Assembly (NCBI GenBank): GCA_963786305.1
Contig: CAWAYL010000018.1
Span: forward strand, 1 to 64,000
DNA from: CAKZLS01 sp963786305
Lineage (GTDB): Bacteria; Pseudomonadota; Alphaproteobacteria; Rhodospirillales; Defluviicoccaceae
Reading direction: 5' to 3'
Length of the DNA stretch: 64,000 nucleotides
The notes under the pieces: generated by a model
The model's database searches: none
What the model was told of the DNA's origin: nothing
What the model saw: the letters and a program-made list of their open reading frames with translations, nothing else
Program-made: the position numbers and the translations under genes
Shown: positions 58,272 through 64,000 of the stretch, piece by piece
Numbering within the stretch: the stretch's first letter is position 1
Layout: the number at the start of each line of letters is the position of its first letter

Positions 58272-58791
58272 TGGCGAGCGCGCGTTCGTCGCGGTCAATA
58301 TCGCGGTTCTGACCGTATCGGACTCGCGGACCCTCGAAGACGACAAATCGGGCCGCACCCTGGTCGAGCGCATCGCGGCCGCGGGACACACCGTCATCGA
58401 TCGCAAGATGGTCGTCGACGATACCGACGCCATCGCCTGCGAACTGCGCGCATGGATCGACGACGACCGGGTGGACGCGGTGATCACCACCGGCGGCACC
58501 GGCGTCACCGGGCGCGACGTCACGCCGGAAGCGGTCGAGCGGGTCATGGACAAGGAGATCCCCGGCTTCGGCGAGCTGTTCCGGATGCTGAGCTACGCCA
58601 AGATCGGCACGTCGACCATCCAGTCCCGCGCCATGGGCGCCGTGGCGTCGGGCACCTACATCTTCGCCCTTCCCGGCTCCCCCGGCGCCTGCAAGGACGC
58701 CTGGGACGACATCCTGGTCCACCAACTCGACGCCCGCTACCGCCCCTGCAACTTCGTCGAACTGATGCCGCGGCTGAAGGAACATCTGTAG
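58258..58791 (+). CDS. moaB: Molybdenum cofactor biosynthesis protein MoaB
   Basis: MogA/MoaB-family molybdopterin-binding protein, 177 residues from ATG 58258 (MAKIDGERAFVAVN). Conserved AVLTVSDSRTLEDDKSG at the start, VITTGGTGVTGRDVTPEA with the molybdopterin loop, and IFALPGSPGACKDAWDDIL near the end. It takes part in adenylation of molybdopterin or is a MoaB paralogue; I cannot separate these by eye. It overlaps the transglycosylase end. Confidence 0.9.
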   Translation: MAKIDGERAFVAVNIAVLTVSDSRTLEDDKSGRTLVERIAAAGHTVIDRKMVVDDTDAIACELRAWIDDDRVDAVITTGGTGVTGRDVTPEAVERVMDKEIPGFGELFRMLSYAKIGTSTIQSRAMGAVASGTYIFALPGSPGACKDAWDDILVHQLDARYRPCNFVELMPRLKEHL

Positions 58792-58818
58792 AAGCCGCCT
58801 CCCCGCCGCTCGAACGGT

Positions 58819-59616
58819 TCAGAGTATGCGGTCGAACAGAAGACCTAGTTCGTCCAGGGACCGGGCCACGTGGTCGGCCGACGACCGGGTCGGATTGTCC
58901 ACCCATGTCTTGGCCGGGTCCGAGTCCAGCAGCAACCGGATCGTCCCGAACCCGCAGGCACGCGGCGTCTCCACGTCGCGCGTTTCGTCGTCGCCGACGT
59001 AGTAGCACCGGTCCTGGCCCGGGGTTATGCCGGTCTCGTGTTTCACGGCTTGGAAGAAGGCCGGCGAGGGCTTTTCGGCGCCCTCATGGCGCTGGCTCAG
59101 TCCTTCGCTGGTGAACACGAAGCGGAAAAACGGCGCCAGCCCGGCCCGCGTCAAAAGCGCTTGCGTCGCGTATTCCCGGTCGTTGGAAGCGACCCCCAGC
59201 GTCACCCCGCGTTCGGTCAATCCCAAGAGGATCCGACGCAGCGCGCCGAGATGGCTCTGCCCGGCGACCCCATCGAGGGCGAGCGTGCGGTAGGCCACCA
59301 GCAGTTCGGCGATGACGATGGGCAAATCGGCACGGTCGGCCGGGTCCACATCGTCGATCCGGCGCAGAATTGCCTGCCAGACAAAAACCTCTTCCTGCAG
59401 GAAATGAGCGGCAAAAGGAAAGTTGACCGCGTTGTTGACCAGGGTCCATTCGTCCAAGAATGCGCCAATCGCATGCGCCGGAAACGGCGAGCGGATCCGG
59501 CCCGCTCGCAGTTCGCGTTCAAGCCGCGACAGGACCTCGGGAAACGGATCGAAAATCAGCGTGCCCCCCAGATCGAAGAGCACGAACGCGGTGCCGGGCG
59601 AGACGCGATGAACCAT
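58819..59616 (-). CDS. HAD-superfamily hydrolase
   Basis: Phosphatase-type hydrolase, 265 residues. Motif I is FVLFDLGGTLIFDP, in which the second Asp of the usual DxD is Gly (DLGGT), common in subgroup I HADs such as haloacid dehalogenase-like proteins. Motif II TLGVASNDREYA, the Lys in EGAEKPSPAFF and motif III YYVGDDETRDVE are present. Substrate unknown. Start ATG 59616 (MVHRVSPG); frame intact. Convergent with moaB. Confidence 0.85.
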   Translation of the reverse strand: MVHRVSPGTAFVLFDLGGTLIFDPFPEVLSRLERELRAGRIRSPFPAHAIGAFLDEWTLVNNAVNFPFAAHFLQEEVFVWQAILRRIDDVDPADRADLPIVIAELLVAYRTLALDGVAGQSHLGALRRILLGLTERGVTLGVASNDREYATQALLTRAGLAPFFRFVFTSEGLSQRHEGAEKPSPAFFQAVKHETGITPGQDRCYYVGDDETRDVETPRACGFGTIRLLLDSDPAKTWVDNPTRSSADHVARSLDELGLLFDRIL

Positions 59617-59689
59617 GACGAGTTGCCTGTGGGCTGTTGGGCGGTGCCGGTGGGCGAAAGCGGAACACGCGCGAGGAGAGAAGCCGGGA

Positions 59690-59986
59690 TCAGCCGCCTT
59701 CCTTATAGGCGATCAGATGGTCGATGAAGGTATAGGGATCGACGGCGTAGATCGTTTCGAACTGGGTTTCGGCCCATTCCAGGTATTGCGGTCCGAACAG
59801 ATCGCTCAGCGCGGCCGGCAGAATGGCCTTCAGTCCGCCGGGGTTATCGGCGAAGCTGTGACAGCGGAGCCCCTCGATGATCAGGTCGTGGACTTCCACG
59901 GCCGTATCGACGGCATCGCCAAGCCGCGCGTCCGGTGGCTCCGGCGGGGGGCGATCTCCCCCTCCGGGAAATTTGATGACTGTCAC
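59690..59986 (-). CDS. Small conserved-looking protein, function unknown
   Basis: About 98 residues from GTG 59986 (VTVIKFPGGGDRPPPEP), with GAGAG 7 bases upstream; the frame opens at 60034. Mixed alpha/beta composition with a Pro-rich head and a helical end (LEWAETQFETIYAVDPYTFIDHL). Clear codon bias suggests a real gene. No domain recognised. 73 bases upstream of the HAD gene on the same strand. Confidence 0.55.
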   Translation of the reverse strand: MTVIKFPGGGDRPPPEPPDARLGDAVDTAVEVHDLIIEGLRCHSFADNPGGLKAILPAALSDLFGPQYLEWAETQFETIYAVDPYTFIDHLIAYKEGG

Positions 59987-60287
59987 GCTCACACTCTCGC
60001 TGCTCCAACCAAAAGCCGAGGGAGAGCGTAGCAACGAGATATGACTTTAGCGTAAACACCGCCGCGTCCCCTTCCGGGACCCCATGCGCTCGGTTCGTTG
60101 CGCCGACCGGGAAGCAGGGTTCGCGGTGGCAACCGGAAACGCCGGATGGATGCTGCCGCTCGGCGCGGTCATGGTGCACGAGGAATACAGCCCCGGGGGC
60201 CGAGCCCGGCGCTTGCCGCTGGGCTTCGGCCTGTTGTTCTGGTCGCTCGGCATCGTCGCCTGGAACCTCGGGACCGTTGGACGGACG

Positions 60288-60725
60288 CTACCCGACGACT
60301 TCCACCAGTTCGAGATCGAACGTCAGGTCCTTGCCAGCCAACGGGTGGTTGGCGTCGACGGTGACGTTGTCGTCGTCCACGGCCACCACCGTGAGCCGGA
60401 TGGTATTGCCGCTGCCGTCCGAGGTCTGCAGCCCGGTTCCCACATCCAGGTCGATCTCGGCCGGAATTCGCTCCCGCTCGACCACCTGCACAAGGCTGGC
60501 GTCGTGCGGGCCGTAGGCCTCGACCGGCGCAATGGTTACGTTTTTGCTGTCGCCCGGGGTCATTCCGAGCAGAGCGTCCTCGAAGCCCGGAATGACCATT
60601 CCGCCGCCGAGCGTCAACTCGATAGGGTCGCGCCCGACGGAGCTGTCGAACTCCGTTCCGTCGGTAAGCTTGCCGGTGTAATGTACACGAACGGTGTCCC
60701 CGTTCGTCGCCTGTTTCGCGTTCAT
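60288..60725 (-). CDS. FKBP-type peptidyl-prolyl isomerase, SlyD-like
   Basis: Prolyl isomerase and chaperone, 145 residues from ATG 60725 with GGAG 8 bases upstream; the frame is open further. FKBP half: VRVHYTGKLTDGTEFDSS, GGGMVIPGFEDALLGMTPGD. The IF chaperone insert sits in the middle (DASLVQVVERERIPAEIDLD), and HPLAGKDLTFDLELVEV ends the fold. No His-rich tail as in E. coli SlyD. Cytosolic. Confidence 0.9.
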   Translation of the reverse strand: MNAKQATNGDTVRVHYTGKLTDGTEFDSSVGRDPIELTLGGGMVIPGFEDALLGMTPGDSKNVTIAPVEAYGPHDASLVQVVERERIPAEIDLDVGTGLQTSDGSGNTIRLTVVAVDDDNVTVDANHPLAGKDLTFDLELVEVVG

Positions 60726-61098
60726 TGTCGATACTCCGTTTCCGTTTGGCTCAAGGTGACGCCCCCTGCCCCGCGGGATCAACGCGAATGACCGCCAGAG
60801 GGCGTATCGCGCTTCGACAGAACGTCACCGCATAGCCGGGACCCGCCTGGAAACGGCGAGCCCGATATACACGGAAAAATCCTGGCGAAGGTGTGAACCT
60901 AGGGTAACCAGGTCGCGATCGATGTCAAACGTAACTTGACCCGGTCGGTGTGACCCGGCGACCTGGCGGACGGACGTTTCATCCAGATTTAAACGGGTGG
61001 GCGGGGGGGGTCGGTGTTCTTTTTCGAAAACAACCCCATGCACAGTACCGGTTCATCCTCAAAGCGGGTGGTCGCGCCTCCCCTCGCCCGCACCGGGC
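60726..61098. other. 373-bp gap without a gene
   Basis: Between the FKBP start and the acetyltransferase stop. Short frames in both directions (for example 60825-61043 reverse) show no domain or ribosome site. A run of G8 lies near 61003-61010. It presumably holds the FKBP promoter. The neighbouring gap 59987-60287 is similar and likewise holds nothing I can support. Confidence 0.4.
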
Positions 61099-61674
61099 TC
61101 AGGTTTCGAGCGACCGCAGAACCCTGCACGGATTGCCGGCGGCGACGACCCGCGCCGGCACGTCCTTCATGACGACGCTGCCCGCGCCGATGGTGGTATC
61201 GTCGCCGATGGTCACGCCCGGTCCGATGATCGCGCCGGCGCCGATCCACACCCGATCGCCGATGGTGACGGGATAGGCCATCTCCGGCCCCCTGGCGCGC
61301 GCCGCCGCGTCGAGCGGATGGGTGGCCGCCGCGATGGTGACATTGGGCGCGATCTGGACCTGGTCGCCGATGCGGACATGCGAGCAGTCGAGAATCACGC
61401 AGTTGACGTTCACGTACACGTCCCGCCCCATGGAGATATACCTCCCGTAGTCGCAGTAAAACGGCGGCTCGATCCATACCCCCGCGCCGGCCGATCCCAA
61501 CAAAGCGCCGAGAAGGCGGGCGCGCTCGGCGTGGTCATCGGGATCGGTTTCGCCGAGCGCCCGGGTCAGCCGGCGCGCCCGTGTCCGCATCGCCACCAGT
61601 TCGGGATCCGACCCGGAATAAAGCTCGCCGGCGAGCATCTTGTCCAATTCCGAACGCGCGGTCATGATCGGCAT
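61099..61674 (-). CDS. Sugar O-acetyltransferase (maltose acetyltransferase type)
   Basis: Left-handed beta-helix acyltransferase using acetyl-CoA, about 191 residues. The Mac domain (ELDKMLAGELYSGSDPEL) is followed by hexapeptide repeats such as YISMGRDVYVNVNCVILD, VQIAPNVTIAAATHPLD with the catalytic His, and VWIGAGAIIGPGVTIGDDT. ATG 61674 or ATG 61665 (MTARSELDK) are both possible; GGAGG is 3 or 12 bases away, neither ideal. A truncated duplicate of its N-terminus lies at 62497-62601. Confidence 0.9.
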   Translation of the reverse strand: MPIMTARSELDKMLAGELYSGSDPELVAMRTRARRLTRALGETDPDDHAERARLLGALLGSAGAGVWIEPPFYCDYGRYISMGRDVYVNVNCVILDCSHVRIGDQVQIAPNVTIAAATHPLDAAARARGPEMAYPVTIGDRVWIGAGAIIGPGVTIGDDTTIGAGSVVMKDVPARVVAAGNPCRVLRSLET

Positions 61675-61831
61675 GATCCTCCCGTGAAAAAAGCCGATCC
61701 CATGGCGCGGAACAATACCGCGAGCCGAGCCCGAGCGTAACGAAAAGAATCCGCGCGCGGAAGCGATGTCCTCGCGCGCGGAACCGGATCCGTGAAACCT
61801 TGCCGGAAACCTCGAAAGACCGTCACAACGG

Positions 61832-61855
61832 GTTTCTATCAGCAAGAATTGGTAT
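61832..61855 (+). repeat. Copy 1 of a ~24-29 bp dispersed repeat
   Basis: TCTATCAGCAAGAATTGGTA and flanks match, with three differences over 24 bases, the reverse complement of 62457-62480. It lies upstream of the acetyltransferase gene, 20 bases before the 52-bp palindrome. Confidence 0.6.
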
Positions 61856-61875
61856 AAAAGGAACGGTGAGAGGTT

Positions 61876-61927
61876 CGCCGTTAGTGGTCCGGATCTGACA
61901 TATGTCAGATCCGGACCACTAACGGCG
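61876..61927. repeat. Perfect 52-bp palindrome
   Basis: The 26 bases from 61876 to 61901 are the exact reverse complement of 61902-61927, with no spacer. The centre is CTGACATATGTCAG. It is upstream of the acetyltransferase (reverse) and of the small membrane protein gene (forward). No protein is encoded. Confidence 0.9.
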
Positions 61928-61982
61928 CGACCCCGGCCGGCGGGGAAGCGTGTGGGCAACGCGCGCGGACAGGGAAGAGGCG

Positions 61983-62195
61983 ATGGAACACGCGGGAGAT
62001 GGCGTTATCGGTGCGGTGGCAAGCCTCATCGGCTTCCTGATTGTCGCCTATCCGTTGCAGAATATTTTCGCGAGGGCGGGTTTTGCTCGCCTGTGGGCGA
62101 TTGTGCTGTTGCTCGGTCCCATCGGCTGGTTCGTCTGCTGGACCATGCTGGCCGTTCGCCGCTGGCCGCGGCGTCCGGAGGCACCGGAGGCATAG
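61983..62195 (+). CDS. Small membrane protein A
   Basis: 70 residues from ATG 61983 (MEHAGDGVIGA), with GGAAGAGG close upstream. Two membrane segments (VASLIGFLIVAYPL and LWAIVLLLGPIGWFVCWTML) and a basic end (VRRWPRRPE). It aligns along its length with the next protein, so the two are paralogues. Function unknown. Three bases separate it from gene B. Confidence 0.65.
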   Translation: MEHAGDGVIGAVASLIGFLIVAYPLQNIFARAGFARLWAIVLLLGPIGWFVCWTMLAVRRWPRRPEAPEA

Positions 62196-62198
62196 GTC

Positions 62199-62420
62199 AT
62201 GGAGCATTCATCGTTCACCGGGGCCGTGATCGTCCTCGTCATCCTTTTCGGGATCAATGTTCCCGCCTTTTGGGTGTTCCGCAAGGCGGGTTGGTCCGGA
62301 TGGTGGTTCCTCCTCCTGCCGGTCCCGCTCGTCGGCCTCGTCGTGCTTTATGTCTTCGCGTTCCGCCAATGGCCGGCCGAGCGCGGACAACAGAACGCCA
62401 AACCGGCCCGTGTCGGGTAG
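62199..62420 (+). CDS. Small membrane protein B, paralogue of A
   Basis: 73 residues from ATG 62199 (MEHSSFTGAVIV). Two membrane segments (VIVLVILFGINVPAFWVF and WWFLLLPVPLVGLVVLYVFA) joined by RKAGW, ending RQWPAERGQQ. The pattern MEH, FxxAG(F/W), then RxWP near the end is shared with protein A. Function unknown; the two genes form one short operon. Confidence 0.65.
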   Translation: MEHSSFTGAVIVLVILFGINVPAFWVFRKAGWSGWWFLLLPVPLVGLVVLYVFAFRQWPAERGQQNAKPARVG

Positions 62421-62456
62421 CCGCAACATCTTTCCAGGTTGTTGTGATGAAGCGCA

Positions 62457-62490
62457 ATACCAATTCTCGTTGATAGGAACCGTTGGTATT
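62457..62490 (-). repeat. Copy 2 of the dispersed repeat with an inverted-repeat end
   Basis: 62457-62480 is the reverse complement counterpart of 61832-61855. In addition AATACCAA at 62456-62463 and TTGGTATT at 62483-62490 form a perfect 8-bp inverted repeat around it. It directly abuts the truncated acetyltransferase copy. Confidence 0.6.
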
Positions 62491-62496
62491 AAACCG

Positions 62497-62601
62497 CCGG
62501 CATGGCCGCCGCGCCCGGAGCCGCATGGCCGCCAGCTCCGGATCCGACGCGGAGTAAAGCTCGCCGGCCCGCATCTTGTCCCGTTCTGAACGGGCAGTCA
62601 T
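62497..62601 (-). pseudogene. Truncated duplicate of the acetyltransferase N-terminus
   Basis: ATG 62601 starts MTARSERDKMRAGELYSASD, then PELAAMRLRARR, which matches MTARSELDKMLAGELYSGSD and PELVAMRTRARR of the gene at 61099-61674. After about 33 residues the similarity stops at the inverted repeat 62456-62490 and the frame continues as unrelated sequence. It is a broken-off copy, not a gene. The surrounding 62421-62768 holds nothing else I can support apart from the ribosome site of the next gene. Confidence 0.8.
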
Positions 62602-62768
62602 ATTGGTTTAATCCGTGCAACCCAGGCAACAATGTTCAGATCGTGCCTATCCGTTTAAGACGGACACCTCCTAGATATAGAATTGCCGCCCACGTCCTTT
62701 TTTACGGTAGCCATTAGCCAGGAGCGGTCTTCGGGGAATTTATGGTAGCCTTCCTAAGGAGGCGATTT

Positions 62769-63658
62769 TTGATTACGCTTGCAATTCATCACCTGACGAC
62801 CTACCGATACCAGGCACCGATGGAGTTCGGTCCGCACCGGTTGATGCTTCGTCCACGAGAGAGCCGCAATCTGCGGCTCATCGCGCACGATATGACGCTG
62901 AAGCCCGCCGCGACGATCGCATGGGCGCACGATGTATCCGGCAATGCTGTTGCGACCGCGACGTTTCATGAGAAGTCGGACGTGCTCGTCATCGACAGCT
63001 TTGCCGAGCTCACGCTCGACGTCGAACAGTGGCCCGTCTTCGATATCGCTGCCTCAGCAGCGAACTACCCGTTTCTGCTAACCGAGGACGATATGACGGA
63101 CCTTGGCGCGTTGCGGCTTCAAGGTTATCTCGATTCTTACGGGCAGCTTCGCATGTGGGCGCAGGGATTTGTTGCGGGAAACCCGACAGGGACCCTTGCC
63201 CTGCTCAAGGATATCTGCGCCGGCGTCGCCGCGCGGGTTGCCTATGAAGTTCGCGAAGGAGAGGGTACCCAATCGCCAGTGCAAACGCTCGCTCGTAATC
63301 AGGGTTCATGCCGCGACTTCGCCGCCCTCTTCGTGGATGCCGTACGTAGTCTTGGTTTTGGCGCGCGGATCGTATCGGGATATCTCTACGATCCGGATCG
63401 GACGCGCTCGGTTCAGCCGGTTCCGGATCGACGCATGCGTGGGCAGAGGTCTATGTGCCCGGCGCGGGGTGGATTACGTTTGATCCAACCAATCGAAGTG
63501 TCGGCGGTTTCAATCTCATCCCGGTTGCTGTCGCTCGCCACATTCGGCAGACCATGCCTGTATCCGGCAATTTCGTCGGTGGTCGAGATGCGTTTGAAGG
63601 AATGGATGTACAAGTTTCGGTTGCGCTTTCGGATACTGTCACCGCAAGCCCAAGCTGA
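62769..63658 (+). CDS. Transglutaminase-like cysteine peptidase family protein, one frameshift
   Basis: About 296 residues. TTG 62769 is the likely start: AAGGAGG is exactly 6 bases upstream and gives LITLAIHHLTTYRYQAP, as in relatives. The N-terminal bacterial transglutaminase-like domain shows MEFGPHRLMLRPRESRNLR; the core domain has the catalytic Cys in NQGSCRDFAALF. An indel near 63410 shifts the frame; the next frame carries the His in STHAWAEVYVPG and the Asp in WITFDPTN, completing the triad, and ends at 63658. Probably a cytosolic or envelope protease/amidase; substrate unknown. Confidence 0.87.
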
Positions 63659-63843
63659 TACTGAAGCACGTTGAAGACCGCTCCGGGTCATCAGTGACGG
63701 TTCTCGTCGCCCTGAATGATGGTCCGCAGCTGAAGGTATTGCCGTCGTGGCCTGCCCTGGGTCGGCAAGGTCTTAGCAGACGCGAACACGCCGCAGGCGG
63801 CTCCCGAAAGGTCGTCAGAAAACGACGGCATCCCAGCGCCATA
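63659..63843. other. Short gap, nothing identified
   Basis: Between the stop of the transglutaminase-like gene and the stop of the partial reverse gene at the right edge. No hairpin or frame I can support. Confidence 0.3.
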
Positions 63844-64000
63844 TTAACCCGCGCTTTTAGCAAGCAGGTTACGAGCATCCTCATAGTGTTGGTTGATGGA
63901 AGCTTGGTCAACCTGTGGAAATACGGCCGCCAGGGCAATCGAAGACTTCAAGAGCAATTCCACAGCGCAAAGCCAGGAGGATTCCTGTCCATCGATTTCT
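63844..64000 (-). CDS. Partial gene at the right edge, C-terminal 51 residues, unknown
   Basis: A reverse frame enters from the right edge and ends with TAA at 63844-63846. The visible C-terminus (ESSWLCAVELLLKSSIALAA, then QASINQHYEDARNLLAKSAG) is helical with normal codon use, which suggests a real protein. No domain can be named from this fragment. Confidence 0.45.
   Translation of the reverse strand, partial: EIDGQESSWLCAVELLLKSSIALAAVFPQVDQASINQHYEDARNLLAKSAG

Noticed and set aside
60084..60791. Forward frame of 235 codons with a hydrophobic stretch
   Set aside because: Most of it is antisense of the FKBP gene, and the rest lacks a convincing start.

Overview
The window is GC-rich chromosomal DNA of an alphaproteobacterium, most likely of the Rhodospirillales type. 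Support comes from the EnuR/UehABC/EutABCDE ectoine-catabolism set, MinCDE with a long MinE, an ETF-QO/TPR lipoprotein/IspE gene group and an alphaproteobacterial-style family-4-like uracil-DNA glycosylase. No taxonomic marker such as rRNA is present; one tRNA gene, tRNA-Gln(UUG), was found.

Layout. (a) 1-3.7 kb: mobile DNA. An IS110 transposase runs off the left edge, followed by an IS91-type element with a tyrosine recombinase and a Y2/HUH transposase, both broken by frameshifts. (b) 3.8-15.3 kb: housekeeping and stress genes: aldo/keto reductase, RhlE-type helicase, the zinc importer ZnuA//ZnuCB, YaiI, BipA, an ABC-F ATPase, a DksA-like zinc finger protein and a polysaccharide deacetylase. 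(c) 15.4-20.8 kb: an accessory region with two genes built from five copies of an unrecognised domain of about 155 residues, one of them with an RTX start, separated and flanked by AT-rich non-coding DNA. (d) 20.8-25.6 kb: MinCDE, a DUF2914 membrane protein and CorA. (e) 25.5-32.4 kb: a tight reverse-strand operon larC-larE-larB-nucleotidyltransferase-[4Fe-4S] aldo/keto reductase-membrane protein, with a SulP transporter upstream. The lar genes make the nickel-pincer cofactor, but no LarA enzyme is in the window. (f) 32.9-48.9 kb: a complete ectoine/5-hydroxyectoine utilisation cluster as two divergent operons around the regulator enuR. Reverse: uehA-doeB(eutE)-asnC(doeX)-ald-ssd(doeC)-atf(doeD). 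Forward: enuR-uehB-uehC-usp-ehuB-eutA-eutB-eutC-eutD(doeA). It ends against tRNA-Gln. (g) 49.1-64 kb: a NhaP-like antiporter, ispE, a TPR lipoprotein, ETF-QO, UDG, a soluble lytic transglycosylase, MoaB, a HAD phosphatase, an FKBP/SlyD isomerase, an acetyltransferase with a truncated duplicate, two small paralogous membrane proteins, a perfect 52-bp palindrome and a transglutaminase-like protein.

How the genes work together. In the ectoine cluster the TRAP system UehABC imports the solute, EutABC turn hydroxyectoine into ectoine, DoeA and DoeB open and deacetylate it to diaminobutyrate, and the transaminase plus semialdehyde dehydrogenase lead to aspartate, under EnuR and DoeX control. Alanine dehydrogenase may recycle an alanine/pyruvate amino pair (inference).

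Caution on the sequence. At least 25 apparent single-base frameshifts interrupt otherwise well-conserved genes, including bipA, minD, larC/E, ETF-QO and eutD. In ETF-QO the shift sits in a G7 run where G8 restores the expected C-terminus. This pattern fits indel errors in the source sequence better than gene decay. Such genes are listed as CDS with the frameshift stated.
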